Assembly: GCA_030018495.1 (NCBI GenBank)
Contig: JASEFS010000006.1
Location: 1 to 64,000, forward strand
DNA: 64,000 nucleotides
Direction: 5' to 3'
Origin: Deltaproteobacteria bacterium
GTDB lineage: Bacteria; Desulfobacterota; Desulfobaccia; Desulfobaccales; 0-14-0-80-60-11
Positions 54,258 through 64,000 of this stretch are shown here, piece by piece. Within the stretch, counting starts at the first letter, position 1, and each line of letters opens with the position of its first letter. Under the pieces are notes generated by a model, which had not been told where the DNA came from, made no database searches, and was given only the letters and a program-made list of their open reading frames with translations. Position numbers and translations under genes: made by a program.

Positions 54258-55813
54258 GAACGGGAGCTGATCGGCAATCTAACAGTCCCGATATCCGACG
54301 AGTCGTTATCATCAGCCGGAGCTGAGTCGGCCTGAGACAACCAGGCTCTCAGCATCCCCCAAACCCTGACGGTGTATTCGCTGGCAGGGACAATTTGCAG
54401 TAACAGCGCGTTTGCCGTATGTGGGGTGATCTTCACCGGTTCGGCTATGGCCAGGCCGGCCACCAGGATAATGCGGCCGCGGCTCTCCACCAGCGGCAGG
54501 TGGGGGCGGAGCCAGCGGGGGATTTTCCGATCCACCAGGAAATCTTGCAGCTTTCTGGTTCCCGGGCCTCCCTGCGGCCAAAAGCGGTCGCCGGGACGGA
54601 AATGCCTGACCGTTAGAGGGAAATTCACCGGCGCGGCGTCAAGGAATACTTCCCCAAACGCAGCCGCCTGAACAGGGTCATCGGGAAGTGTGACGGGACT
54701 GAGCGTTATCCGCCAACCGTCGGGCGTCTCCCAGGTTCCCGGCACGCTGACAAGAGTGGCGGTTTTGCCGGGGGGCGGCAGCCGCCGCCACAGGTGCAAT
54801 TCCTGACCGGCCCGGGCCGCCTGGCATTCCTTAAACTTAATCTGGCCGCCGCTTTTGGCGGCTCGGGCCAGGGCCAGAAGATTATCCACCCGGGCCGAAG
54901 TAATTTCCCCGCCCCCGGCAAAATTTTCCAGAGCATGCCTCAGAACCCGCTTTTGCAGGCCGAGGGGCAGGTCAAGAAGTTCAGCGACGCGGATTGAGGA
55001 GAAATCCGGGGTCAGCCTGCGGCCCACCTGTTCCCAGGCGGCAAGGGTTTGCGAAGCCAGCAGGCGTTCATCCTCATCCAGCAGGGACATGAGGCGCCAC
55101 ACCGCGACCTTGATCCGGGGGTTATAGCTGCGTGCCAGCTCCGGCAACAACTCCAGGCGCACCCGGTTGCGCAGATAGCGGCGGCTGAGGTTGCTGGCAT
55201 CCTCCCGGTAAGAAAGCCCCTCCTGGCGGAGCCAGGCCAGAATCACCTCCTTGCCCGCGGCCAGCAGAGGCCTCACGATGCCGGCGGGAGTTGCGAACTC
55301 CATGCCCTTTAATCCCTGAATACCGGCCCCCCTGAGGAGACGCAGGAAGAACTGCTCCACCTGGTCATCGGCGGTGTGGCCCAGAGCCAGCTTATTATAG
55401 CCCTCCAGTCGGCAGGTCTCCTTGAGAAACGCCAATCTCAAGTCCCTGGCCGCCATTTGCAGGGAAACTTTTTTCCGGCGGGCTGCCTGCCGGACGTCTC
55501 CCGCGCCGAGGTGGAAGGGCAGCCCAAGTTCCTGGGCGGCGCGGCCCACAAAAGCGGCATCCTCATCCGAATCCCGGCCCCGGAGCAGGTGGTTGAAGTG
55601 GGCCACGCCCACCGTAAAGCCCATCTCCCTGCCCAGACGGGTGAGCAGATGCAGCAAAGCCATGGAGTCCGGGCCCCCGGAAACAGCCGCGAGCACCCTA
55701 TCACCGGAAGCGAAGAACTCTTCCCGGCGGGTCAAAATGCCGACCCATCGGGGCAAATCGGGCGCGGCGTCAATGTCAAACAGGGGCAAACTCAAGGTTC
55801 TGTAACGGCGCAC
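54254..55813 (-). CDS. tilS: tRNA(Ile)-lysidine synthase
   Basis: 519 residues. Modifies C34 of tRNA-Ile2 with lysine. N-type PP-loop AAVSGGPDSMALL near residue 44, then GVAHFNHLLRGRDSDEDA, LALGHTADDQVEQFFLRLLRG, and NRVRLELLPEL. The C-terminal TilS substrate-binding domains end in ...PLVESRGRIILV. The frame starts 22 bases inside the response-regulator gene; a TTG six codons later would reduce the overlap. An essential gene in most bacteria. Confidence 0.93.
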   Translation of the reverse strand: MRRYRTLSLPLFDIDAAPDLPRWVGILTRREEFFASGDRVLAAVSGGPDSMALLHLLTRLGREMGFTVGVAHFNHLLRGRDSDEDAAFVGRAAQELGLPFHLGAGDVRQAARRKKVSLQMAARDLRLAFLKETCRLEGYNKLALGHTADDQVEQFFLRLLRGAGIQGLKGMEFATPAGIVRPLLAAGKEVILAWLRQEGLSYREDASNLSRRYLRNRVRLELLPELARSYNPRIKVAVWRLMSLLDEDERLLASQTLAAWEQVGRRLTPDFSSIRVAELLDLPLGLQKRVLRHALENFAGGGEITSARVDNLLALARAAKSGGQIKFKECQAARAGQELHLWRRLPPPGKTATLVSVPGTWETPDGWRITLSPVTLPDDPVQAAAFGEVFLDAAPVNFPLTVRHFRPGDRFWPQGGPGTRKLQDFLVDRKIPRWLRPHLPLVESRGRIILVAGLAIAEPVKITPHTANALLLQIVPASEYTVRVWGMLRAWLSQADSAPADDNDSSDIGTVRLPISSRS

Positions 55814-56154
55814 AGTTGGTTGACAGCATCAAGGAAAGTGTCCTTGGAAAACGGCTTGGCCAAAACCCGGTCTATAACCCCTGAGGCAGCCAATCCGCCA
55901 AGACTGTGGAGATCCGAGGAGATCAGCAGGATGCGGCAATCGGGCAGGAGCTCTTTCAGACTTTGCGCCACTTGCAGGCCGTTTTGAAAGGGCAGATGAT
56001 AATCCACCACCGCAACCTGGAAAGACTGCGCGGCACAAATGGCGTCCAGATGGGCATCATCCTGCCACACCGCGACTGCATGCCCGGCTCGTATCAGAAT
56101 GTCAGCCAGAGCATCCCTGGTGCCCACGTCATCGTCAATTATCAAAACGTTCAT
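55792..56154 (-). CDS. Response regulator, receiver domain only
   Basis: 120 residues, single CheY-like domain. Acidic pocket IIDDD near the N-terminus, phosphorylated Asp51 in VAVVDYHLP, Ser/Thr in LISSD, and Lys98 in LAKPFS. No DNA-binding output. Six bases downstream of the histidine kinase stop, so it is probably its cognate regulator that acts through another protein. Confidence 0.88.
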   Translation of the reverse strand: MNVLIIDDDVGTRDALADILIRAGHAVAVWQDDAHLDAICAAQSFQVAVVDYHLPFQNGLQVAQSLKELLPDCRILLISSDLHSLGGLAASGVIDRVLAKPFSKDTFLDAVNQLCAVTEP

Positions 56155-56160
56155 GAGCGA

Positions 56161-57951
56161 TCAACCGTCCTGGATTGCGCCTTCGCCCTCCCTTTTGGCA
56201 GCCGGCAGGGCGATGTGGAAGGCGCTGCCTTGCCCGGGCTGACTCTCTACCCAGATGCGGCCGTGATTCGCCTCTATTAAGGTTTTGCAGATATATAAGC
56301 CCAACCCCGAACTGCTGCTCTTCTGGCGGTTTTGCTGATATTTTTCAAAGAGATGGGCCTGCTCTTCGGGGTTGATGCCTTGGCCGGTGTCCGCCACAAT
56401 AATCTCCACCTCTGGATTCGGCCCGTTATGAACTTGACCCGATAGGCTGATTTTTCCCCCGGGCGGAGTCGCAGCCAGGGCATTGACCAACAGATTTGCC
56501 AGCACCCGCTCCAAAGAAGGTTCATCCACTATGAGCGGCGGCAGTTCCGGCGCCAGGCTGGTATTAAGCGCCACCCCCTGATGCTGAGCCAAAGGAGAAA
56601 AATGGTTGAGGACCCGCTTAACCACATAGCCCGGCGGCACCACTTCAGGCCGCAGGGCCAGCTGACCAGATTCGTAGTGGCTTAGGTACAGCACATTGTG
56701 AAGATGCACCAGCAGGCCTTCACTGCGCTGGATGATGCCTTGCAACTTGTGGTGCAGGCCGGGCGGCAACTCTTCATTTTCCAGGGCCTCGATGGTCAGC
56801 CGCAGGCCGGTGAGGGGCGCCTTGATGTCATGGATGATCATGGAGAGAAAGTCGGCATTGGCCGCGATGCGGTCCCGCTCTGCCTCCAAGAGGCCGGTTT
56901 TTTCCCGCAAAGCCCTGGTCATGGTATTGAAAGAGCAGGCCAGCTCGCCCAGTTCGTCGCCGCTGGTCACCGGGATGTCTTCGGTCAACTCTTCCCGGGC
57001 GGCGCGGCGGGTGCCCTCGGCCAGAAAGGCGATCTGCCGCCGCATGCCCAAAGAAAGCCACATGCTCAGCAGGGAGCCTATCAGGGCGCTGGCGCCGCCG
57101 ACTCCGAAAATAACCATTTTCAAAGTGCGCAAAGTAGGAACAACTTCGGCCCGGTTAACCCCCACCACGATTAAATTTTCGGAGGGTTTGCCTTCCCCCT
57201 CCAAAGGAAGCAGGGTTACCGTGTAGGTATGCTTATCAAGTTCCAAGGTTTGCGGCTTTTTTACCTTTTCAAAAGCCTGAGCCGCTTTATCTTTGAATTC
57301 GCCGAAGGAGGCCAGGGCTTCTTCCGGAAGTTCTTTGAAAGAATTCACCACCAGGCGATTGGCAAAAAAGATGGCCACTTCGGCGCCGGAAAGCGACAGG
57401 GACTCCACAAAGCTCCGGTCTACCAACATACCCGTGAGGACGACGCCGACTACCTGCCCATTGAAAATAATGGGAGCCGAGGCGCTCAAGGAAATGCTGT
57501 CCTGCCACTGGGTCATGCGGCTGGCTTCTTTGCCCTGCAAGCCCGCCCGAATCAGGGGGTTCCCGGAAATATTCACGCCGATGGCCCCTGGATCATGGGC
57601 CCTGACCTGAATCACGCCCTGGCGGTCGGTGATGGTCAGAATATGGAGCCCGGTGGCCTTCATCATGGGAGCCGCTTGGCGCTTCAGAGTATCGATGTCC
57701 CCGGCGGCCAGAAACTCGGCATAAATCGGGTTATCGGCCAGGAGCTTGGCGGCCTGGGCGACGCGCTGGATTTTGCCCTGATATTCCGCCAGGACCAGCC
57801 GCGCCACCAGATCCACCCGCTGTTGGTGCCATGAAAGTATTTGCTTGGTGGCCAGGTACTGGATGACCACCAGCAGGCCCACGACCGCCACCACCAGGGA
57901 AAACAGGTTGACTCCCAAAAGGCGGAAACCGACTTTGCTTTTTATAAACAT
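56161..57951 (-). CDS. Membrane sensor histidine kinase
   Basis: 596 residues. N-terminal TM (about 10-32) and a periplasmic Cache-like sensor (about 40-275; NPLIRAGLQGKEASRMTQWQ). The second TM is at about 280-305, then HAMP-like (EGTRRAAREELTEDIPVTSG), HisKA with phospho-His374 in SMIIHDIKAPLTGL, and a HATPase_c domain with IVADTGQGINPEEQ and SGLGLYICKTLIEANHGRIW. Signal unknown. A -10-like TATAAT lies upstream (57973). Confidence 0.9.
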   Translation of the reverse strand: MFIKSKVGFRLLGVNLFSLVVAVVGLLVVIQYLATKQILSWHQQRVDLVARLVLAEYQGKIQRVAQAAKLLADNPIYAEFLAAGDIDTLKRQAAPMMKATGLHILTITDRQGVIQVRAHDPGAIGVNISGNPLIRAGLQGKEASRMTQWQDSISLSASAPIIFNGQVVGVVLTGMLVDRSFVESLSLSGAEVAIFFANRLVVNSFKELPEEALASFGEFKDKAAQAFEKVKKPQTLELDKHTYTVTLLPLEGEGKPSENLIVVGVNRAEVVPTLRTLKMVIFGVGGASALIGSLLSMWLSLGMRRQIAFLAEGTRRAAREELTEDIPVTSGDELGELACSFNTMTRALREKTGLLEAERDRIAANADFLSMIIHDIKAPLTGLRLTIEALENEELPPGLHHKLQGIIQRSEGLLVHLHNVLYLSHYESGQLALRPEVVPPGYVVKRVLNHFSPLAQHQGVALNTSLAPELPPLIVDEPSLERVLANLLVNALAATPPGGKISLSGQVHNGPNPEVEIIVADTGQGINPEEQAHLFEKYQQNRQKSSSSGLGLYICKTLIEANHGRIWVESQPGQGSAFHIALPAAKREGEGAIQDG

Positions 57952-57972
57952 GGCAAGGACTCAGCTCGCCTG

Positions 57973-57978
57973 ATTATA
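57973..57978 (-). promoter_or_regulatory. -10 element TATAAT for the histidine kinase operon
   Basis: On the minus strand TATAAT lies about 22 bases before the ATG of the kinase gene, with TTACCT 17 bases further upstream as a weak -35. Confidence 0.4.
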
Positions 57979-58027
57979 TAATTTTTTTGTTGGACAGGTA
58001 AGCTTGCAGGCCCACATCTGGAAAACC

Positions 58028-58044
58028 GCCGCCCGAATGGCGGC
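58028..58044. terminator. Possible terminator
   Basis: GCCGCC, loop CGAAT, GGCGGC, with TTTT on the minus-strand side and TTTTTT 7 bases away on the plus side. It lies downstream of the site-2 protease gene (minus strand), before the kinase promoter. Confidence 0.4.
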
Positions 58045-58152
58045 CATGAGCTTTTTTAAGAAAGAATCCTTGTAATAGATATTAAATATCGCATACGAGG
58101 TATTCTTTATCCCAAAAGTACCAAAACAAATGAAGAGAGAAACTGTTTTAAT

Positions 58153-58782
58153 TCAACCGAATAAGAGAAGTTGGGCTATCTGCCGGTAGATAGGCATAAG
58201 TATCGCGCCCATGATGCCGGTGTAGAACAGCACCAGGATGAGGATAAAACCCACCGGCTCCAGATGCCGATAAAGCCGCAGCAGGTCCCGGGGCAGAACC
58301 GCCGCCAAAACATGGGAACCGTCCAGGGGAGGGATAGGGATAAGGTTGAACAAAGCCAGGAAGATGTTGATGCTCACTCCGTAATAAGCCAGTTTCATGA
58401 GCCCGATATTGCCCAGGTCCAGGCGCAACAGCAAAGCGAACAATACGGCCAGCGCCAGGTTGCTCAGGGGACCGCAGGCGCTCACGGTAATCTCGCCCCA
58501 GGTGTAGTTGCGGAAATTCAGCGGATTGACCGGCACCGGCCGGGCCCAGCCGAAGAGAAGCCGGGAACCGCTGAGCACCAGCAGGGCGGGCAGGAGCAAG
58601 GTGCCGATGGGGTCGATGTGGGGAACAGGGTTGAGGGTGATGCGGCCGGAAAGCTTGGCCGTGGGGTCGCCGTTCAGCAAAGCCACGTAGCCGTGAGCCA
58701 CCTCATGAATGATGACGGAGAAAAAGAGCACCACCACCATGAGGGCGATTTCCAGGAGGTAAGGAAGATTAACCCCGGGCAC
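58153..58782 (-). CDS. Site-2 protease family membrane metalloprotease
   Basis: 209 residues from a GTG that overlaps the stop of the preceding gene. Family M50: zinc HEVAH in FSVIIHEVAHGYVALLNGDP, and the second metal motif NLIPIPPLDGSHVLAAVLP with the Asp ligand, in about six TM helices. Cleaves within membranes in related proteins; target not known. It is probably translated with the phosphohexomutase gene. Confidence 0.9.
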   Translation of the reverse strand: MPGVNLPYLLEIALMVVVLFFSVIIHEVAHGYVALLNGDPTAKLSGRITLNPVPHIDPIGTLLLPALLVLSGSRLLFGWARPVPVNPLNFRNYTWGEITVSACGPLSNLALAVLFALLLRLDLGNIGLMKLAYYGVSINIFLALFNLIPIPPLDGSHVLAAVLPRDLLRLYRHLEPVGFILILVLFYTGIMGAILMPIYRQIAQLLLFG

Positions 58783-60201
58783 TTAGAGTTCCTTAACCAT
58801 GGACTCGCCCGCCTGCTGCAAGCGCTCAAGGCCCTCTTTGGTGGGAGCTTCCAGGTAAAAGCGCACCACCGGCTCGGTGCCGGAGGGCCGCAGGCACACC
58901 CAACTGTCGTTTTCCAGGAGATACTTGTGTCCGTCCAGGGTTTCGTGACCGATGACGGCCAGGCCAGCAAAGCTTTGGGGAGGGTTTGCCAGCTTTTCAA
59001 GCAGGCGCTCTTTGGCTTGTGGCGTCAGACGCAGGTTCACCCGCTTTGTATAAAGGGGTCCCACCTTGGCAAACAAGTCCTCCAGGAGCTGGGGAATGTC
59101 CTTTTTACGGCGTGCCACCATTTCAGCCACCATAAGGCCGGCCAGGATGCCGTCTTTTTCGGGCAGGTGGTTCTTCATGGAAAATCCTTCGCTCTCCTCA
59201 CCCACCATAACAGCCTGACCGCTGGTGATGTACTCTCCCAAGAACTTGAAGCCCACCTTGGTCACGAAAACCGGACGGCCATGGTACTTGGCCACCCGGT
59301 CAATGAGGTGGGTGGTGGCCACGGAGCGGGCCACGCCGCCTTCCCAGCCCCGGGTTTCGATGATGTAATCCAGGAGCAGCGCCAGGACCGAGTTGGCCTC
59401 CTGATACACCCCCCGGGAGTCCATAACGCCGAAGCGGTCGGCGTCGGCGTCCACCGCCAGCCCCAGGTGTGCCCGACCCCACTTGATGCGCTCCGACATA
59501 TCGTGCAGGAATTCCTCAGAGGGCTCGGGCCGGTGGCCGCCGAAATATGGGTCGCGGTAGCCGTGCAGGGCATCCACCATGACTCCGGCGTCCCGCAAAA
59601 ATGTATCCAGATATTCGCGGCCTGTGCCATAGAGAAGGTCCACCACTACCCGCAACCCGAATTTTCCCAGGACCTCGGTATCCACCAGGGTTTTTAAATG
59701 GGCAAAATAGTCGGCCTGAGGGTCGAAGTCTTTGACCAGCCCCTGTTGACGGGCCGCCTCCAGAGGCATGGTTTTGACCTCCTGGGGCGGCAGGCCGCGG
59801 ATGAGAGACTCGATGGCGTTGGTCACCGGTGTGGGCGCCGGCCCGCCGTTAGCCGGTGAAAATTTGATGCCGTTATATTCCGGCGGATTGTGACTGGCGG
59901 TGATGTTGATGCCCCCCGCATGCTGGCCCGCCACAATGGCGAAGCCCACCACCGGGGTGGGGATGTCCCGGGTGGAGAACTTACAGGGGATGCCGTTGCC
60001 GGCCATTACTTCCGCGGCGGTGGCGGCAAAGACCTCGGAAAAAAAGCGGGTGTCGTAGCCGATGACCACGCCCTTGGACGCGATGCCTTCCTTCTTGAGG
60101 TATTCTGCAATACCCTGGCAAACCAGGCGGGCGTTGGGGAAGGTGAAATCCTCCGCCAAAATGCCCCGCCACCCAGAAGTGCCGAACTTGATGTCAGTCA
60201 T
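58783..60201 (-). CDS. Phosphoglucomutase / phosphomannomutase family
   Basis: 472 residues from the ATG at 60201 (MTDIKFGTSGWRGILAEDF), with GGGGAT upstream; an ATG at 60261 would add 20 residues outside the family. Serine-phosphate loop ITASHNPPEYNG, metal site AVDADADRFGVMD, sugar loop EESEGFSMKNH, and phosphate site RPSGTEPVVRFY. Interconverts hexose-1- and -6-phosphate. The specific sugar is not clear. Members of this type often serve surface polysaccharide or glycogen metabolism. Confidence 0.92.
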   Translation of the reverse strand: MTDIKFGTSGWRGILAEDFTFPNARLVCQGIAEYLKKEGIASKGVVIGYDTRFFSEVFAATAAEVMAGNGIPCKFSTRDIPTPVVGFAIVAGQHAGGINITASHNPPEYNGIKFSPANGGPAPTPVTNAIESLIRGLPPQEVKTMPLEAARQQGLVKDFDPQADYFAHLKTLVDTEVLGKFGLRVVVDLLYGTGREYLDTFLRDAGVMVDALHGYRDPYFGGHRPEPSEEFLHDMSERIKWGRAHLGLAVDADADRFGVMDSRGVYQEANSVLALLLDYIIETRGWEGGVARSVATTHLIDRVAKYHGRPVFVTKVGFKFLGEYITSGQAVMVGEESEGFSMKNHLPEKDGILAGLMVAEMVARRKKDIPQLLEDLFAKVGPLYTKRVNLRLTPQAKERLLEKLANPPQSFAGLAVIGHETLDGHKYLLENDSWVCLRPSGTEPVVRFYLEAPTKEGLERLQQAGESMVKEL

Positions 60202-60260
60202 GAAAATCCCCTTGCTGGCAAAAAGTGGGACCGGCAACCGCAGCCATTCCCCCAAAAACA

Positions 60261-60332
60261 TTTTCGGTTTTCAATTTTCGTCTCGGGTTATGAAAATTTA
60301 CACCGAAAACCGAAAACTGAAAACCGAAAACG
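60261..60332. repeat. Heptamer array with inverted partner, GAAAACN family
   Basis: TTTTCGG, TTTTCAA, TTTTCGT (60261-60281), then after a 23-base spacer GAAAACC, GAAAACT, GAAAACC, GAAAACG (60305-60332). The two halves are inverted, so the region can fold into a hairpin between ahcY and the phosphohexomutase gene. Confidence 0.8.
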
Positions 60333-60390
60333 GTAAAAAAACGCTTGGGGAACCAATCAGAGCTCTAAGGCCTTCCGCCTGTGATCTCCA

Positions 60391-61647
<1,257 letters not shown>

Positions 61648-61652
61648 TCATC

Positions 61653-62852
61653 TCACCGTGCTTGCAGTTCGCGTATTTTGGCTTCGGTAAGGCCCGCTTT
61701 TTCCCGCAGTACCTCAACTTTGTTCAGGTATTCCCAGGTGAAATCCGGGTCGGTGCGGCCGAAGTGGCCGTAGGCCGCGGTCTTTTTAAAGATGGGGCGC
61801 TGCATGTCCAGGTACTGGATCATGGCCGCGGGCTTGAAGCTGAAAGTATCCTTGATAATATCCAGGATCTTTTCATCGGGAATGATGTTGGTGCCGTAAG
61901 TGTATACCATGATGGACAGGGGATCGGGCAGACCGATGGAGTAGGCCACCTGGACCTCGCAGCGCCGGGCCAGCCCCGCGGCGACGACATTTTTGGCCAC
62001 ATGGCGCAGCATATACGACGTGGTGCGGTCCACCTTGGTGGGGTCTTTGCCCGAAAACGCGCCGCCGCCGTGGTAGCCGCGGCCCCCGTAGGTGTCCACG
62101 ATGATTTTCCGGCCCGTCATGCCGCAGTCGGCCAGCGGCCCGCCCACCACAAAGCGGCCGGTGGTGTTCACCAGATAGCGGGGGTTATCCCGGCGGAGAT
62201 GTTCCGGTATGGTCTTCTTGATCACTTCCTCAATGATGGCTTCTTTAAGGTCTTCATACTTTACTTCCGGGTTGTGCTGAGCCGCAATGACCACCGTGTG
62301 CACCGCTACGGGCGTGCCGTTTTCATAGCGCACCGTGACCTGGGTCTTGCCATCCGGACGCAGAAAGGGCAGAGTGCCGTCCTTGCGCACTTTGGCCAGA
62401 CGCTCGGCCAAGCGGTGGGCATACCAGATGGGCATGGGCATGTAGTTTTCCGTGGAATCGGAGGCATAGCCGAACATGAGCCCCTGGTCGCCGGCCCCCT
62501 GCTCAGGGGTAAGACCCCGGCCCTCCACGCCCTGGGCGATATCCGGGGACTGCCGGTCAATGGAGGTGAGTACCGCACAGGTCTCCCAGTCAAAACCCAC
62601 GGAAGAGTCGTTGTAGCCGATCTCCTTGATGGTTTCCCGGACGATGGCCGGCATCTCCACCACCGCAGACGTGGTGATTTCGCCGGCGATGAGCGCCAAA
62701 CCGGTGGTTACCAGGGTTTCGCAGGCGACTCGGGAGAATTTGTCCTGCGCAATGATGGCATCTAAAATGGCATCGGAAATCTGGTCCGCAACCTTGTCGG
62801 GATGGCCTTCGGTTACGGATTCCGAAGTGAAGAGAAAATCTGTCTTGGACAT
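61653..62852 (-). CDS. metK: S-adenosylmethionine synthetase
   Basis: 399 residues. Makes SAM from methionine and [43 protein letters not shown], the glycine-rich [16 protein letters not shown], and [16 protein letters not shown] are all canonical. Homotetramer in the family. Translated with ahcY. The 205-bp leader (62853-63057) holds a possible terminator-like structure and no SAM riboswitch consensus I could recognise. Confidence 0.97.
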   Translation of the reverse strand: MSKTDFLFTSESVTEGHPDKVADQISDAILDAIIAQDKFSRVACETLVTTGLALIAGEITTSAVVEMPAIVRETIKEIGYNDSSVGFDWETCAVLTSIDRQSPDIAQGVEGRGLTPEQGAGDQGLMFGYASDSTENYMPMPIWYAHRLAERLAKVRKDGTLPFLRPDGKTQVTVRYENGTPVAVHTVVIAAQHNPEVKYEDLKEAIIEEVIKKTIPEHLRRDNPRYLVNTTGRFVVGGPLADCGMTGRKIIVDTYGGRGYHGGGAFSGKDPTKVDRTTSYMLRHVAKNVVAAGLARRCEVQVAYSIGLPDPLSIMVYTYGTNIIPDEKILDIIKDTFSFKPAAMIQYLDMQRPIFKKTAAYGHFGRTDPDFTWEYLNKVEVLREKAGLTEAKIRELQAR

Positions 62853-62950
62853 GCTTTTAAGGTCCTCTTTGATGTGAATAGGCTGTCAGGAGAGCCGTGG
62901 TTAAACTATAAACTTATCGTAAATTCGTGGAAAAAAGACAAGGTTTTTTC

Positions 62951-63020
62951 AAAAAAAGTTTAGCTTTTTTAAAGAGGGGTAACCGCCGGGGGCCAAAAGG
63001 CGGAACTTCACCCTGCCCTT
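62951..63020 (-). other. Structured leader between panD and metK
   Basis: On the minus strand GGGT, CCGCC, loop, GGCGG, ACCC form a nested stem (62976-63014). It is followed by AAAAAAG, CTAAA, CTTTTTT (62951-62970), an A/T stem-loop. The first part resembles the opening of an FMN riboswitch but the rest is missing. It may be the panD terminator. Confidence 0.35.
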
Positions 63021-63057
63021 TAGAATCGCGGAAGAAGCCGAATAGGCGGTGGAGTTT

Positions 63058-63432
63058 TCAGGAGGCTTTTTTAACCGCCAGGAGCTCCTTGGGCCGGTTG
63101 CGTTCGTCCACCAGGACGATTTTCGGAGCGTGCTGGCTGATCTCTTCAGCCGTATATTTGGCAAAGGTGGTGACGATGATCAGGTCGCCGGGGTGCCCCT
63201 TGCGGGCCGCGGCCCCGTTCAGGCACATGACGCCGCTGCCTGCTTCACCTTCGATGGCGTAGGTCTCAAAGCGTTCGCCGTTGTTGATGTTATAAACGTG
63301 CACCATTTCGTAGGGCAGGATGTCGGCCAGGCGCAGCAGGTTGGCGTCGATGGTCAGCGAGCCTTCATAGGTCAGGTTGGCTTCCGTGACGGTGGCCCGA
63401 TGGATTTTGGATTTCAGCATCATACGCAGCAT
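63058..63432 (-). CDS. panD: Aspartate 1-decarboxylase
   Basis: 124 residues. Makes beta-alanine for pantothenate. Pyruvoyl enzyme that self-cleaves at Gly-Ser; [14 protein letters not shown] contains the site. [20 protein letters not shown] is the family opening; [15 protein letters not shown] and the C-terminal Lys-rich end fit too. Overlaps the end of panC by 13 bases. Confidence 0.96.
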   Translation of the reverse strand: MLRMMLKSKIHRATVTEANLTYEGSLTIDANLLRLADILPYEMVHVYNINNGERFETYAIEGEAGSGVMCLNGAAARKGHPGDLIIVTTFAKYTAEEISQHAPKIVLVDERNRPKELLAVKKAS

Positions 63433-64000
63433 GGTTTGGACTCCACAAGCAAGGCGTTGTCAATGAGGCGGGTGTTGCCCACCCAGACGGCCAGAGCCAG
63501 GCGGGCTTCGCCCCGGACGGCCGGCACCTCCGCCAGCGTCTCCGGGTCCACCAAGGCCAGGTAGTCAATACGAGTGTGGGGGGTTTGAGAAATCACCTGT
63601 TGCACGACTGCTAAAATTTCCTCCCGGCTGCTTTTGCGGGCGGACACCAGCCGCCGGGCGGCCGTCAGGGCGCGTTGCAGGCACAGGGCGGCTCGGCGCT
63701 CCTCCGGGCTCAAATAGGTGTTGCGGCTGCTCATGGCCAAGCCGTCCTCCTCCCGCACGATGGGCCGGCCCACCACCTTGACGGGCAGATTGAGGTCCGC
63801 GGCCATGCGCCTGATCACCACCAGCTGCTGGTAGTCTTTTTCCCCGAAAATGGCGGTGTGGGGCATGACGATGTTGAACAGCTTGCACACCACGGTGGCC
63901 ACGCCCCGGAAATGGCCGGGCCGGGAGACGCCGCACAGCCCTTTGGCCGCGTCTCCCACCTCCACGTACGTCTGATAATCCGGCGGGTACATCTGTTCCG
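63420..64000 (-). CDS. panC: Pantothenate synthetase, 5' part missing (window edge)
   Basis: The visible 193 or so C-terminal residues join pantoate and beta-alanine. In frame to the window edge it reads [20 protein letters not shown], the usual mid-protein segment. Then [59 protein letters not shown], and DPETLAEV. The first third, with the HIGH-like motif, lies beyond 64000. Ends in panD start, an operon for pantothenate. Confidence 0.95.
   Translation of the reverse strand, partial: EQMYPPDYQTYVEVGDAAKGLCGVSRPGHFRGVATVVCKLFNIVMPHTAIFGEKDYQQLVVIRRMAADLNLPVKVVGRPIVREEDGLAMSSRNTYLSPEERRAALCLQRALTAARRLVSARKSSREEILAVVQQVISQTPHTRIDYLALVDPETLAEVPAVRGEARLALAVWVGNTRLIDNALLVESKPCCV

Noticed and set aside
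62975-63020. FMN riboswitch
   Set aside because: Only the opening (GGGCAGGGTGAAGTTCC and GGCGGTTA) resembles the consensus. The 3' half is missing and the next gene is metK, not a riboflavin gene.

Overview
The window is a GC-rich stretch of a Gram-negative bacterial chromosome. Its content points to an anaerobic deltaproteobacterium (Desulfobacterota, Syntrophobacter/Desulfobacca-like); this is inference, not a database match. The reasons are lysine synthesis by the LL-diaminopimelate aminotransferase (DapL) route, a selenocysteine-containing SelD, LPS transport (LptE), and gene orders that I remember from Geobacter-type genomes (argH-lipoprotein-lysA-dap genes; leuS-lptE-holA next to rpsT; pgpA-cinA-thpR-recA-alaS). 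No rRNA, tRNA, IS element, prophage or CRISPR array was recognised.

Layout. 1-5.6 kb, minus strand: an efflux operon (membrane-fusion protein, ABC ATPase, a nucleoside phosphorylase, two paralogous FtsX/MacB-type permeases). 5.8-8.3 kb, minus: a proteasome-fold protein without the catalytic Thr, a small protein, and a sugar-nucleotide thymidylyltransferase. 8.4-22.7 kb, plus: a cysteine synthase fused to a degenerate cysteinyl-tRNA synthetase, argH, an FN3 lipoprotein, lysA-dapF-dapA-dapB-FAH-dapL, folK, a YHS protein, transaldolase and pgsA. 22.8-27.3 kb: rpsT against holA-lptE-leuS. 27.6-32.8 kb, plus: glycosyltransferase, nitroreductase, selD (in-frame UGA plus SECIS hairpin), tyrS and a Tim44-like protein. 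32.8-40.6 kb: pcnB-type nucleotidyltransferase divergent from pgpA-cinA-thpR-recA-alaS. 40.8-43.3 kb, minus: a pseudokinase-SPOR protein overlapping purC. 43.4-45.4 kb, plus: CDP-alcohol phosphotransferase, HAD-IB phosphatase, a small protein and queD. 45.5-50.6 kb: a potassium-handling cluster (two antiporters, a two-TM channel with an RCK domain, a stand-alone cyclic-nucleotide-binding protein). 50.6-52.7 kb, minus: a QatC-like/QatB-like pair without QatA or QatD. 52.9-64 kb, minus: radical SAM/B12 protein, tilS, response regulator and histidine kinase, site-2 protease, phosphohexomutase, ahcY, metK, panD and the 3' part of panC.

The intergenic spaces are unusually rich in repeats. Four families of tandem heptamers (CAGGTGY, TGGYCAG, AGCTTAA/AGCTATA and GAAAACN types) occur at many gene borders, often directly in front of start codons where a ribosome-binding site would be expected. 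A 51-bp palindromic element, shorter CACAGGC hairpins, and a large G-rich/C-rich palindrome are also dispersed through the window.

The most promising leads are: the two-gene QatB/QatC-like module (candidate minimal 7-deazaguanine-based protein-conjugation or defence system); the CysK-pseudoCysRS fusion that has lost the HIGH, KMSKS and one zinc ligand of the synthetase; the heptamer repeat arrays at translation start sites; the Thr-less proteasome-like protein; and the pseudokinase with a SPOR domain.
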